This document shows, one piece after another, positions 45,698 to 54,443 of a stretch of 64,000 bases of DNA. Position 1 is the first letter of the stretch. Each line of letters begins with the position of its first letter. The DNA comes from Clostridia bacterium (GTDB taxonomy: Bacteria > Bacillota > Clostridia > Oscillospirales > CAG-272), in assembly GCA_017942005.1 (NCBI GenBank), contig JAGAVJ010000003.1, forward strand, positions 37,700 through 101,699. The letters are read 5' to 3'. The notes below the pieces were generated by a model, which did not search any database, had not been told where the DNA came from, and was given only the letters and a program-made list of their open reading frames with translations. The position numbers and the translations under genes were made by a program.

Positions 45698-45752
45698 GGG
45701 GAAAACTTTTTTGAAAAAAAGTTTTCCCCAAACCCCTTTCAAAAAACTTTTA
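45698..45752. repeat. Single hairpin-B half element
   Basis: GGGGAAAACTTTTTT/AAAAAAGTTTTCCCC with tail AAACCCCTTTCAAAAAACTTT, between two minus-strand genes. Confidence 0.7.
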
Positions 45753-45789
45753 TATGGGTATCGTTCCATACAGGAGCAGTACTACAAAA

Positions 45790-47751
45790 TTAATCCAGTT
45801 CTTTGACGCCGGTGTACAGCTCGTAATATCTGCCTTTCAGCGCCAGCAGTTCTTCATGATTGCCGCGCTCGATAATTTGACCGTGTTCCAGTACCATAAT
45901 CGCATCGGAATTACGGACGGTGGAAAGTCTGTGCGCGATGACAAATGTCGTGCGGTTCTGCATCAGACGTGCAAGACCGTGTTCGATGTGGCGCTCTGTT
46001 CTCGTATCGACCGAGGAAGTCGCTTCGTCAAGCACCAGTATCGGCGCTTTGGAAAGCGCTGCGCGGGCAATATTCAAAAGCTGCCGCTGTCCCTGGGATA
46101 GGTTTGCGCCGTCCCCTTCCAAACGGGTTTGATACCCTTCCGACAGACGCATGATAAACGAATGCGCGGATGCGGTCTTCGCGGCTTCCACCACCTCTTC
46201 GTCTGTTGCGTCAAGACGTCCGTAGCGGATGTTTTCCATGACCGTTCCGGTAAAGAGGTGTGTATCCTGCAAGACCATTGCAATGCCGCTGCGCAGAGAC
46301 TGCCGTTTGTAGTCACGGATGGGAACACCATCGATGCGGATTTCACCCTCCTGAATGTCGTAGAATCGGTTCAGCAGATTGGTAACGGTGGTTTTGCCGG
46401 CGCCGGTAGAACCGACAAATGCGATTTTCTGTCCCGGTTCTGCGGTCAGCGTAATGTCGCGCAGAATGACCTTGTCGGGATTGTAGCCAAAGGTAACGTG
46501 ATCAAGTTCCACGCGGCCGCGGCTTTCCTGCGGAAACAGAACGGCCTTTTCGCGGTCTGCTTCCTCCGGCTTTTCATCCATAACGGCAAACACACGCTCT
46601 GCACAGGCAAGTGCGGCAAGAATGGTCGCCATCTGCTGAGAGATCATGTTAATCGGCATGGAGAATTGGCGGGAATAGTTGACAAAGAGGGACAGACCGC
46701 CCACATCAAACCTGCCGGCAAGGCAGAGCAAGCCGCCGATGCCTGCCGTCAGCGCATAGGAAATCTGGGAGGTATTGCCCATAATCGGTCCCATGACGCC
46801 GCCCCAAAACTGCGCCTTAAACTGCTTGTCGCGCATATCGTCGTTCAGCGCAGTAAATTCTTCCTCACAGATATGTTCATGGTTGAATACCTTTACGACC
46901 TTCTGTCCGGAAACAGATTCTTCAATATAGCCGTTGACGGCGCCAAGCGCTGCCTGCTGTCCGGAATAATACCGTGTGGACAGCTTTGCAATCAATCCGC
47001 CGCCTTTTGCAAAAATCGGAATGAATACAATGGTAATGATCGTCAGCCAGACATTGGTATACAGCATCATTACAAAAGTGCCGATTAAGGAAATGGTGCC
47101 GGAAACCATCTGCGTCAGAGAGTTGTTGATCATCATATCGATATTGTCGATATCGTTTGTAAAGCGTGACATCGTCTCACCGGTCGGATTGGTATCAAAA
47201 AACCGGATCGGCAATCCCTGCACGGCATTGAACAAATCGCGGCGCAGCGCTTCCGTCGCATTCTGTGAAATGCGCAGCATGAGACGCGCCTGCAGGTAGT
47301 TGGTAATAATACCGACCGCATAAACACAGCCGAGCACCAACAGAATGGATGCAAGGTATGCAATGCGTTCTGCGGCGGGTGTTGCAGCATCTGCAACCGT
47401 ATTGATGATCGGGCGCAGCACATAGCCGCCGATGAGGGAGGTCGCGGTATTGATGATCATGAAAAGGAACACAAATATCAGTCCGACTTTGTATGCCGCA
47501 ACATAGGAGAGCAGCCGTTTGACCGTAGCGCGCATGTTTTTCGGCTTGCCCTTTGCACGGACGCCAGGTCCGCGTCCGTGTCCCGGTCCGCCGCCTGGTC
47601 TGCCCGGACCGGGACCGCCGCCCATGCCGCCCTTTGCAGATGCAGATGCGCCTGCATACTGCTTCTGTAATTCTTCAAGCGTTCTTACACCCGTGGAAAC
47701 AGTCCTATTGTCTGCTGCCGTTTTGTCAAATTTCGTTTTAATTTTTGCCAT
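45790..47751 (-). CDS. ABC exporter half-transporter, subunit B (consensus catalytic site)
   Basis: 653 residues. The N-terminal 75 residues are unusual, rich in Gly, Pro and Arg (GGGPGPGRPGGGPGHGRG), and cytoplasmic. Six membrane helices span about 85-380. The nucleotide-binding domain has Walker A GSTGAGKTT, signature LSQGQRQLL, Walker B ILVLDEATSSVD with catalytic Glu, and a switch His (IAHR). It pairs with the protein encoded just upstream, whose start overlaps (TAATG). Together they resemble BmrCD/LmrCD multidrug exporters. Confidence 0.93.
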   Translation of the reverse strand: MAKIKTKFDKTAADNRTVSTGVRTLEELQKQYAGASASAKGGMGGGPGPGRPGGGPGHGRGPGVRAKGKPKNMRATVKRLLSYVAAYKVGLIFVFLFMIINTATSLIGGYVLRPIINTVADAATPAAERIAYLASILLVLGCVYAVGIITNYLQARLMLRISQNATEALRRDLFNAVQGLPIRFFDTNPTGETMSRFTNDIDNIDMMINNSLTQMVSGTISLIGTFVMMLYTNVWLTIITIVFIPIFAKGGGLIAKLSTRYYSGQQAALGAVNGYIEESVSGQKVVKVFNHEHICEEEFTALNDDMRDKQFKAQFWGGVMGPIMGNTSQISYALTAGIGGLLCLAGRFDVGGLSLFVNYSRQFSMPINMISQQMATILAALACAERVFAVMDEKPEEADREKAVLFPQESRGRVELDHVTFGYNPDKVILRDITLTAEPGQKIAFVGSTGAGKTTVTNLLNRFYDIQEGEIRIDGVPIRDYKRQSLRSGIAMVLQDTHLFTGTVMENIRYGRLDATDEEVVEAAKTASAHSFIMRLSEGYQTRLEGDGANLSQGQRQLLNIARAALSKAPILVLDEATSSVDTRTERHIEHGLARLMQNRTTFVIAHRLSTVRNSDAIMVLEHGQIIERGNHEELLALKGRYYELYTGVKELD

Positions 47752-49613
47752 TATGCAAGCACCTCCTTCTGATTGTTTTCTGCTGGGGGCGCAGACTGAA
47801 TGGGTGCGCTCTGGCTTTCCATTTGAGAGCTGTAAATCTCTTTGTATTCTGTATTGTTTGCAAGCAGCTCTTCATGGGTGCCGATACCGGTAATCGTACC
47901 GTTATCCATTACGATAATCTGGTCGGCTTCCATGACAGAACCGATACGCTGTGCGATGATCAGCTTTGTGGAATCCTTCAGTTCTCCGCGGAATGCTTCG
48001 CGAATGCGCTTTTCTGTCGCGGTATCGACCGCAGAGGTAGAGTCATCGAGAATCAGAATCTTCGGCTTCTTGAGCAGTGCACGTGCGATGCACAATCGCT
48101 GCTTCTGACCGCCGGAAACGTTGGTACCGCCCTGATCAATCTGGGTCTGGTAGCCGTCTGCAAAATTGGTGACAAATCCGTCTGCCTGCGCATGATCCGC
48201 AGCCGCACGAATTTCTTCCATCGTTGCCCTCGCATTGCCCCAGCGGAGGTTATCCTCCACCGTACCGGAGAACAGCGTGTTTTTCTGGAGCACCATGCCG
48301 ACGCCTTCACGCAGGTGATACAGGCTGTACCGGCGCACATCCACACCGTCAATCTTCACAGTCCCTTCGTCTGTATCATACAAACGCGCAATCATTGAGA
48401 CAAGCGTCGTCTTTCCACAGCCTGTGGAACCGATAATGCCCACCGTCGATCCTGCCGGAATGTGCAGATTGATGTTGTCAAGCACCTTTTCTTCACTGTT
48501 CTTGTAGTAGCGGAAGGAAACGTTTTCAAAATCAATCGTACCGTGTGCAATGGTACGTGCCTGCTCTTCCTTTGTGAGATTCTCGTCATCAATGTCAGGC
48601 TTTTCGTCAAGCACGGCGGAAATACGCTTCGCACTCGCCATTGCACGGGAAAGCTGCATAAACATAAAGGATACCATCATCAGGTTTGAAAGAATCTGTG
48701 TGATGTAGGTCACAAATGCGGACAGGTCACCGACTGACATCGCTGTATTGACGACCATGTTGCCGCCAAACCACAAAATTGCAATGGTTGTGATATTCAT
48801 AAAAAAGTTCATGACCGGTGACATGAAGATCATGACACCGACAGCAGCCATGCCTGCCTGCTTTAAGTCACTGTTGGAAGCAGCAAACTTTTTCTTTTCA
48901 AAATCCTCACGGACAAAGGATTTGACCACACGGGCGTTGGTGATGTTCTCCTGTACCGTTGCATTCAGCGCGTCGATTTTGGTCTGCATCGCGCCAAAGC
49001 GCGGGAAACCGCGGGAAATAATCAGGGTAATGGCAGCCGCAAGCAGAGGAATGACCACCGCCAGTACAATGGACAGACGCGGACTCAGAAGCAGTGCCAT
49101 GATCATCGCGCCGATGATCATACCCGGTGCACGCAGACACATGCGCAAAAGCGTCATAATGAAGTTCTGCATCTGTGTCACGTCGTTGGTCAAACGCGTG
49201 ATCAGAGACGACGTAGAAAACTTATCGATATTGGCAAAGGAATAGGTCTGCACCTTTTTGTAGATATCCTCGCGCAGATCGGCTGCAAAATTCACCGATG
49301 CCTTTGCGCCGAAGTACGCACCGCCGACACCGCCGACCATCATGATAATCGCGGTCAGAATCATACCGACCATAACGGCGATAACAAATGGAGACGCTTG
49401 TTCTCCGCAAACGGAATAAATCCAGCGCACAAAGCCGGATGCTTCCTCTAAAGATTTGTCGCCCACACCATAGTCAATGATCATGGCAAGCATTTTCGGC
49501 ATCAGTATTTCGCCAATGACCTCCACAATCATACAAATCGGACCAATGATAAAATACGGCAGGTACGGCTTTACATATTTATACCAGCGTTTGATAAAAA
49601 TCTCTCCTCTCAA
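47751..49613 (-). CDS. ABC exporter half-transporter, subunit A (degenerate site)
   Basis: 620 residues. Six membrane helices about 12-310, then Walker A GSTGCGKTT, signature VSGGQKQRL and Walker B ILILDDSTSAVD: the catalytic Glu is Asp and the switch His is Gln (IAQR), marks of the non-hydrolysing subunit in heterodimeric exporters. The only canonical start in frame is TTG at 49613, overlapping the marR stop as TTGA. A strong GAGAGGAG lies inside the reading frame 8 bases before an ATC codon (IKRWYKYVKPYL), so a non-standard ATC start or coupled TTG start is likely. Confidence 0.92.
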   Translation of the reverse strand: MRGEIFIKRWYKYVKPYLPYFIIGPICMIVEVIGEILMPKMLAMIIDYGVGDKSLEEASGFVRWIYSVCGEQASPFVIAVMVGMILTAIIMMVGGVGGAYFGAKASVNFAADLREDIYKKVQTYSFANIDKFSTSSLITRLTNDVTQMQNFIMTLLRMCLRAPGMIIGAMIMALLLSPRLSIVLAVVIPLLAAAITLIISRGFPRFGAMQTKIDALNATVQENITNARVVKSFVREDFEKKKFAASNSDLKQAGMAAVGVMIFMSPVMNFFMNITTIAILWFGGNMVVNTAMSVGDLSAFVTYITQILSNLMMVSFMFMQLSRAMASAKRISAVLDEKPDIDDENLTKEEQARTIAHGTIDFENVSFRYYKNSEEKVLDNINLHIPAGSTVGIIGSTGCGKTTLVSMIARLYDTDEGTVKIDGVDVRRYSLYHLREGVGMVLQKNTLFSGTVEDNLRWGNARATMEEIRAAADHAQADGFVTNFADGYQTQIDQGGTNVSGGQKQRLCIARALLKKPKILILDDSTSAVDTATEKRIREAFRGELKDSTKLIIAQRIGSVMEADQIIVMDNGTITGIGTHEELLANNTEYKEIYSSQMESQSAPIQSAPPAENNQKEVLA

Positions 49614-50161
49614 TTTTCTTCTTTTGGAAATTTTTCCCTTGGAATTTTTTCCCTGTCATGCATACCGCAGATGCCGTCCATTTCCTTAATCTCCGGCATC
49701 GCTCTCAGATTGTCCTGCATTTTTTGAAGGCACTGCATCATCACGTCCATCTCTTCCTCCGTCAGACCTGCATATGTCGCACGGTCTACTTCACGGAAAA
49801 TACTGTGTGAGCGCTCAAGGATATTCCGGCTGAGATCCGTCAGATACAGCTCATTCAACCGGCTGTCAAGCGGAGACTGTACCCGGCGGATATATCCGTC
49901 CGCCTCCATTTTTTTAATGGTCATCGCAACGGCTGCCGCACTGATGCCCAGCTTTTCTGCCAGATCCTTCTGTGACAGCGCTTTTGCCCCCGGCGTACAT
50001 TCTACGCGGCGCAGCTCCATTAAAATGTGGTGCTGACCGCGGTGCAGTCCCAGTGCAGATATGCGGGAGTCGACAATGGTTTTATGCATGCGCTCGGTTC
50101 GCATCAGCTCCCATACAACACGGCACAGCGGCTCAGTTTCTTTCATATTGTCAAAACTCAC
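49610..50161 (-). CDS. MarR-family regulator
   Basis: 183 residues from GTG at 50161, 9 bases after GAGGAG; the upstream in-frame ATG lacks a site, and an ATG 11 bases upstream of the GTG opens only a five-codon ORF (MFCEF). Winged-helix DNA-binding motif LSQKDLAEKLGISAAAVAMTIKKM (in parts: helix LAEKLGISAAAVAMTIKK), wing RRVQSPLDSRLNELYLT. It probably represses the marR-ABC operon until a ligand, often the exported drug, binds. The gene is coupled to subunit A. Confidence 0.92.
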   Translation of the reverse strand: MSFDNMKETEPLCRVVWELMRTERMHKTIVDSRISALGLHRGQHHILMELRRVECTPGAKALSQKDLAEKLGISAAAVAMTIKKMEADGYIRRVQSPLDSRLNELYLTDLSRNILERSHSIFREVDRATYAGLTEEEMDVMMQCLQKMQDNLRAMPEIKEMDGICGMHDREKIPREKFPKEEN

Positions 50162-50280
50162 AAAACATTTCTCCTCTCCTTTTGTGAAACGGCTGCTTTG
50201 GTTTTTCACAGTCCTGTCTTTTGGCTTTTGAAATCCTTAATTAGTTGATAGTTCAGATGTTGATTGTTAAGACCTTAATT

Positions 50281-50309
50281 ATTATACAGGAATTTTTTTA
50301 TTTTGTCAA
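50281..50309 (-). promoter_or_regulatory. marR-ABC operon promoter
   Basis: Minus-strand TTGACA (50309-50304), 17-base spacer, TATAAT (50286-50281). Downstream, CCTTAATTA occurs twice (minus-strand TAATTAAGG) with TTGATAGTT/TTGATTGTT repeats, candidate MarR sites. Confidence 0.7.
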
Positions 50310-50387
50310 GGGGTTTATCCAAATTTTTTCATTCGGTTATATCTATTTACGTCACAGAGCGTTTTTTAAAATATTTTTCATTTTCTA

Positions 50388-50416
50388 TTGACAACATAGA
50401 AATTTTATGATATAAT
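50388..50416 (+). promoter_or_regulatory. tRNA promoter
   Basis: TTGACA at 50388, 17-base spacer, TATAAT at 50411. The -35 is embedded in a 7-bp inverted repeat (TTTCTAT/ATAGAAA). Confidence 0.75.
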
Positions 50417-50464
50417 ATAAAAGGAGTTGCAAAGTCTTAGATAAAACATTTCAACAAATACTAT

Positions 50465-50541
50465 GGCGGAATAGCTCAGCTGGCTAGAGCAATCGGTTCA
50501 TACCCGATAGGTCGTGGGTTCAAGTCCAACTTCCGCTACCA
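50465..50541 (+). tRNA. tRNA-Met (CAT), elongator type
   Basis: 77 bases with encoded CCA. Acceptor GGCGGAA/TTCCGCT (G1-U72 wobble), anticodon loop TTCATAC, T-loop TTCAAGT with one T-stem mismatch. The anticodon stem lacks the three G-C pairs of initiators. A tRNA-Ile2 (lysidine-modified CAT) cannot be excluded. Confidence 0.93.
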
Positions 50542-50570
50542 GCTGTATACATCATCGTCATACAGCGTCC

Positions 50571-50645
50571 GGCCCGTTGGTCAAGAGGTTAAGACACCGC
50601 CCTTTCACGGCAGTAACAGCAGTTCAATTCTGCTACGGGTCACCA
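50571..50645 (+). tRNA. tRNA-Glu (TTC)
   Basis: 75 bases with encoded CCA. Acceptor GGCCCGT/ACGGGTC, anticodon loop CTTTCAC, T-loop TTCAATT. It lies 29 bases after tRNA-Met in the same transcript. Confidence 0.95.
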
Positions 50646-50648
50646 AAA

Positions 50649-50685
50649 AATCCTGCATTTACTATGCAGGATTTTTTCTTTTCTC
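50649..50685 (+). terminator. Terminator of the tRNA operon
   Basis: AATCCTGCAT pairs with ATGCAGGATT, followed by TTTTCTTTTC. Confidence 0.9.
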
Positions 50686-50763
50686 TTTGTTTGGCTTTTG
50701 CGCATTTTGCAGACCGTCGCCATGTCACCCATGCAGCTGCCTTGTTCCGCATTGCAGAATAGA

Positions 50764-50866
50764 GAATCCCCTCTCAGCAAACAAAAATGGTAATCCCTTC
50801 CCTACAAGGAATTGTGGCAAATCCCCTCCCTACAGGAAATCGAGATACCCCCCTCCCTACAGGCAG
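50764..50866. repeat. Degenerate tandem CCCTACAGG units
   Basis: Three spaced copies of TCCCTACA(A)GG each after a run of C (CCCTTCCCTACAAGG, CCCCTCCCTACAGG, CCCCCTCCCTACAGG) downstream of the Rrf2 gene. There are too few and too irregular units for a CRISPR. Confidence 0.4.
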
Positions 50867-51285
50867 GCAGAATCCTCTGCGGTTTCCTTTTTCATCAGGT
50901 CTGCAATGGTCACGCTTTCCAGATAGGTATTCATGACATCGTTCAGTCCCTGCCAGACCGAAATGGTGCGGCAGTCCTCAATGCGGTCACAGGGATCAGC
51001 GCCTTCCTTCAGGCATGCGACCGGTGCGAGCGACCCCTCTGTCAGACGCAGAATAGAGGCAACGGTGTATTCCGACGGGTCACGGGTCAGCTTGTAGCCG
51101 CCGCCTTTGCCGCGCAGTCCGATTAACAAATTTCCGCGCGTTAAAATGACGAGTATGCTTTCAAGGTATTTTTCGGAGATGTTCTGCCGCTCGGAAATTT
51201 CACTTAACGGAAGGTATTTTCCATAGCTGTTCTCTGCGATATCAATCATGACGCGCAGCGCATAGCGTCCTCTTGTGGAAATCAT
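50857..51285 (-). CDS. Rrf2-family transcriptional regulator (IscR/CymR-like)
   Basis: 142 residues. The winged-helix N-terminus is complete: MISTRGRYALRVMIDIA, then LSEISERQNISEKYLESIL and LRGKGGGYKL. Three Cys follow (ACLKEGADPCDRIEDCRT, spacing 7 and 5), as in [2Fe-2S]-binding IscR-type members, unlike Bacillus CymR, which lacks them. It is divergent from metY and close to cysK, so control of cysteine/methionine or Fe-S supply is likely. A MITE sits in its 5' leader. AAAGGAG is 12 bases before the ATG. Confidence 0.9.
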   Translation of the reverse strand: MISTRGRYALRVMIDIAENSYGKYLPLSEISERQNISEKYLESILVILTRGNLLIGLRGKGGGYKLTRDPSEYTVASILRLTEGSLAPVACLKEGADPCDRIEDCRTISVWQGLNDVMNTYLESVTIADLMKKETAEDSACL

Positions 51286-51318
51286 AATCGAAAGTTTCTC
51301 CTTTTATTGGTATCTATA

Positions 51319-51560
51319 TAGGCAATTGTAAAACTTCGTTTTCCAATTGGTTTCATCGGACTGATGAAGCTTGCTGAATCAGTGTAATGACGCAGTCCGA
51401 TGGCTCCCTTTGGTCGCTTTAAAGGTGTCTTTTTTGGCGGGAGTACCCGCACGACATAAGACGCTTGGCGTCTTATGTCAGACGTGTTACGTCATAACGA
51501 CGCATTTATTGATATATTGCCCTACGGGCAATATAAAATTATGACTTTTACAATCGGCTA
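51319..51560. mobile_element. Non-autonomous MITE, copy 2 (242 bp)
   Basis: Reverse orientation relative to 9238. Flanked exactly by TTGGTATCTATA at 51307-51318 and 51561-51572. Same ends and internal palindromes, with about 40 additional bases (a split CATCGGACTG ... CAGTCCGATG arm and an extra GACGTGTTACGTC palindrome). It lies between the rrf2 promoter and the rrf2 start, so its hairpins are transcribed in the rrf2 mRNA leader. Confidence 0.88.
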
Positions 51561-51587
51561 TTGGTATCTATAAACTCTATAAGTATT

Positions 51588-51616
51588 ATTGTACCATAGA
51601 ATTTTAAAAAAAGCAA
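51588..51616 (-). promoter_or_regulatory. rrf2 promoter
   Basis: Minus-strand TTGCTT (51616-51611), 17-base spacer, TACAAT (51593-51588), immediately beyond the MITE target duplication. Confidence 0.55.
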
Positions 51617-51632
51617 GGGATTTTCCAAAAAA

Positions 51633-51665
51633 CCTATTGACAAAATAGGATTTACATGCTATAAT
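51633..51665 (+). promoter_or_regulatory. metY promoter with candidate operator
   Basis: TTGACA at 51637, 17-base spacer, TATAAT at 51660. A perfect inverted repeat CCTATT-N5-AATAGG (51633-51649) overlaps the -35 box, a candidate Rrf2 site. A 230-base leader follows. Confidence 0.65.
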
Positions 51666-51699
51666 GTTATCAACATAGCAACAAGGTAGGTAAAAGCTC

Positions 51700-51768
51700 A
51701 TGCTTCTGCGATTGTACACACTCCTGCGGCAGAACTTCCGATACGGACGAATGTGTATTTTTTTATAA
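51700..51768 (+). CDS. Candidate 22-residue leader peptide of metY
   Basis: ATG at 51700 with AAGGTAGG 9 bases upstream; encodes MLLRLYTLLRQNFRYGRMCI plus FL. It is Arg/Leu-rich with a single Cys near the end. The following hairpin TATACAG/CTGTATA (about 51781-51802) could act in attenuation. No SAM-riboswitch or T-box hallmarks are present. Whether it is translated is unknown. Confidence 0.35.
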   Translation: MLLRLYTLLRQNFRYGRMCIFL

Positions 51769-51897
51769 TGACGATTTCCTATATACAGCATGGACTGTAT
51801 ACATAAGCGCTTCTGTACGCAGAGATTACTGCTGCATGCAGCGCATCCGTGAAATACAACATAACATACCATTGTACCGGTAAAGGAGAACCTTATC

Positions 51898-53187
51898 ATG
51901 TCCGAATATAAATTTGAAACCCTTCAGCTTCACGCAGGTCAGGAAACGCCTGATCCCGCCACAGATGCACGTGCCGTTCCGATCTATCAGACCACATCCT
52001 ATGTATTCAAAAACTGCGCACACGCCCAGGCACGCTTTAATTTAAGTGATTCCGGTAACATCTACGGCAGACTGACCAATTCCACACAAGGTGTATTTGA
52101 AACCCGCATCGCCGCATTGGAAGGCGGTGTCGCGGCACTTGCCGTCGCATCCGGCGCTGCTGCTATTACCTATACGATTGAAGCCCTTGCACAAAACGGC
52201 GGTCACATCGTCGCACAGAAAACCATATACGGCGGCACATACAATCTGCTTGCACATACTTTGACCCAATTTGGCGTGACGGCGACCTTTGTCAACATTC
52301 ACGACCTTGCAGAGGTAGAAGCCGCAATCAAAGAAAATACCCGCGCCATCTACGTCGAAACACTCGGCAATCCCAACAGTGATATCCCCGATCTGGACGC
52401 ACTTTCCGCACTTGCACACAAGCACGGCATTCCGATTGTGGCAGACAACACCTTCGGCACACCGTTTTTGATCCGCCCAATCGAACACGGCGTAGATATC
52501 GTCGTCCACTCCGCAACCAAATTCATCGGCGGACACGGCACAACGCTTGGCGGCATCATCGTAGATTCCGGCAAATTTGACTGGGCAGCATCCGGCAACT
52601 ATCCCGCCATCGCCGCACCGAACCCCAGCTACCACGGCGTCTCCTTTACTGCTGCCGCAGGTCCGGCCGCATTTGTTACCTACATCCGCGCCATTCTGCT
52701 CCGCGATACCGGCGCAGCCATTTCTCCCTTCGCCGCATTTCTTCTGCTGCAGGGAACGGAAACACTGTCATTGCGTCTTGAACGCCATGCGGAAAACACC
52801 AAAAAGGTGGTCGACTATCTCTCAAACCACCCGCTGGTGGAAAAGGTCAACCATCCCTCTCTGCCAAATCACCCCGATCATGCCCTTTATGAAGCGTACT
52901 TCCCCAACGGCGGCGCGTCCATCTTTACCTTTGAAATCAAGGGCGGCGTAAGAGAAGCACATACCTTTATTGACCACCTGGAAATTTTCTCCCTGCTTGC
53001 AAATGTTGCAGATGTCAAGAGTCTGGTCATTCATCCCGCGACCACGACCCACAGCCAGCTGACCGAGGAAGAGCTTGCCGATCAGGGCATCAAGCCAAAC
53101 ACCATTCGCCTTTCCATCGGAACTGAGCATATCGACGATATCATCGCAGACTTAGAGAGAGGCTTTGCAGCGGTCGCTGCCCTGTAA
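51898..53187 (+). CDS. metY: O-acetylhomoserine aminocarboxypropyltransferase (sulfhydrylase)
   Basis: 429 residues; AAAGGAG precedes the ATG. A PLP enzyme of the Cys/Met metabolism family making homocysteine from O-acetylhomoserine and sulfide. It opens YKFETLQLHAGQETPDPATD; PLP-binding Lys is in DIVVHSATKFIGGHG (about 205), with ASGAAAITYTIEAL (cofactor phosphate) and HPATTTHSQL near the C-terminus, all typical of MetY rather than the shorter MetB. The long leader and divergent Rrf2 gene suggest sulfur-responsive control. Confidence 0.95.
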   Translation: MSEYKFETLQLHAGQETPDPATDARAVPIYQTTSYVFKNCAHAQARFNLSDSGNIYGRLTNSTQGVFETRIAALEGGVAALAVASGAAAITYTIEALAQNGGHIVAQKTIYGGTYNLLAHTLTQFGVTATFVNIHDLAEVEAAIKENTRAIYVETLGNPNSDIPDLDALSALAHKHGIPIVADNTFGTPFLIRPIEHGVDIVVHSATKFIGGHGTTLGGIIVDSGKFDWAASGNYPAIAAPNPSYHGVSFTAAAGPAAFVTYIRAILLRDTGAAISPFAAFLLLQGTETLSLRLERHAENTKKVVDYLSNHPLVEKVNHPSLPNHPDHALYEAYFPNGGASIFTFEIKGGVREAHTFIDHLEIFSLLANVADVKSLVIHPATTTHSQLTEEELADQGIKPNTIRLSIGTEHIDDIIADLERGFAAVAAL

Positions 53188-53249
53188 TGAACTACTTTTG
53201 AATTTGCATACAGCAATAGTCCTCCGCCATCATATAACGGAAGTTCGAT

Positions 53250-53303
53250 GAGGAGATGCTTTTTGAAAAAAGCCCCTCCTCAAACTCCACCGCAAAAACC
53301 TTT
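53250..53303. repeat. Single hairpin-A half element
   Basis: GAGGAGATGC ... GCCCCTCCTC with tail AAACTCCACCGCAAAAACC, preceded by GGAAGTTCGAT, a relic of the element end. It is the only feature seen between metY and cysK. Confidence 0.65.
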
Positions 53304-53396
53304 GATCAACGAAATATCATACAGAAGGAAACCCAAAAATACAATTCTGATAAAACCGTCAGAGAATCTCATAAATGAAAGAAGGCATTTTCTACC

Positions 53397-54326
53397 ATGT
53401 CTATTTATCATTCCGCCGCTGAGCTAATCGGCCATACGCCTCTTGTGGAACTAACCAACATCGAAAAGAAACACGCTTTGCATGCAAACATTTTTGCAAA
53501 GCTGGAATACCTCAATCCCGCCGGATCGGTCAAGGACCGTGTCGCGCTGGCAATGATCAACGACGCAGAAGCACGCGGCGTTCTGAAATCCGATTCCGTC
53601 ATCATTGAGCCGACTTCCGGCAATACCGGTATCGGTCTTGCCTCCGTTGCCGCCGCGCGCGGCTACCGTATTATCATTGTAATGCCGGAAACCATGTCGG
53701 TAGAACGCAGACAGCTGATGAAAGCCTACGGCGCAGAGCTTGTCCTCACCGAAGGTGCGAAAGGCATGAAGGGTGCCATTGCAAAGGCAGAAGAACTGGC
53801 AAAGGAAATCCCGAATAGTTTTATTCCCGGTCAGTTTGTCAATCCGGCAAATCCGCGCACGCACTATGAAACGACAGGGCCTGAAATCTGGGCAGATACC
53901 AACGGCAAGGTCGATATCTTTGTCGCAGGCGTCGGTACCGGCGGCACGATTACAGGCGTCGGCAAATACTTAAAAGAACAGAATCCCGCAATCAGAATCG
54001 TCGCAGTAGAACCCGCCACCTCCGCGGTGCTCTCCGGCGGCGCACCCGGTCCGCATAAGATTCAGGGAATCGGCGCCGGCTTTGTTCCGGAAGTGCTGGA
54101 TACCGCCGTCTATGACGAAATTCTTCCCATTGAAAATGAAGCTGCCTTTGCCGCAGGCCGTGATATCGGACGCACAGAAGGTATTTTGGTCGGTATCTCC
54201 TCCGGCGCTGCACTTTCTGCCGCAATTTCCCTTGCCAAACGTCCCGAAAACGCCGGCAAGAATATCGTCGCATTGCTTCCCGATACCGGCGACCGCTATC
54301 TCTCCACACCCATGTTTACAGAATAA
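53397..54326 (+). CDS. cysK: Cysteine synthase A
   Basis: 309 residues, the standard length. Makes cysteine from O-acetylserine and sulfide. PLP Lys in [14 protein letters not shown] (about 43), substrate loop [15 protein letters not shown]-phosphate loop [15 protein letters not shown], and C-terminal [15 protein letters not shown]. It lies downstream of metY, and CysE (32348) supplies the substrate. The start has AAGAAGG about 11 bases upstream. Confidence 0.96.
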   Translation: MSIYHSAAELIGHTPLVELTNIEKKHALHANIFAKLEYLNPAGSVKDRVALAMINDAEARGVLKSDSVIIEPTSGNTGIGLASVAAARGYRIIIVMPETMSVERRQLMKAYGAELVLTEGAKGMKGAIAKAEELAKEIPNSFIPGQFVNPANPRTHYETTGPEIWADTNGKVDIFVAGVGTGGTITGVGKYLKEQNPAIRIVAVEPATSAVLSGGAPGPHKIQGIGAGFVPEVLDTAVYDEILPIENEAAFAAGRDIGRTEGILVGISSGAALSAAISLAKRPENAGKNIVALLPDTGDRYLSTPMFTE

Positions 54327-54349
54327 ATAAAACAACAAAATAATATTAT

Positions 54350-54402
54350 GGGGAAAACTTTTTTAAAAAAAAGCTTTTCCCCATACCCTTTTCAAAAAAT
54401 TT
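54350..54402. repeat. Single hairpin-B half element
   Basis: GGGGAAAACTTTTTT/AAAAAAGCTTTTCCCC with tail ATACCCTTTTCAAAAAATTTT after cysK. Confidence 0.7.
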
Positions 54403-54443
54403 TGATCGGCAAAAAATAACCCACAAAAAAATTTACCCCCCCG

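Noticed and set aside
50764..50866. CRISPR-like array after the tRNA genes
   Set aside because: Only three irregular short units with unequal spacing and no cas genes.
51666..51897. SAM riboswitch before metY
   Set aside because: None of the conserved S-box core segments is present; the ORF plus hairpins fit better.
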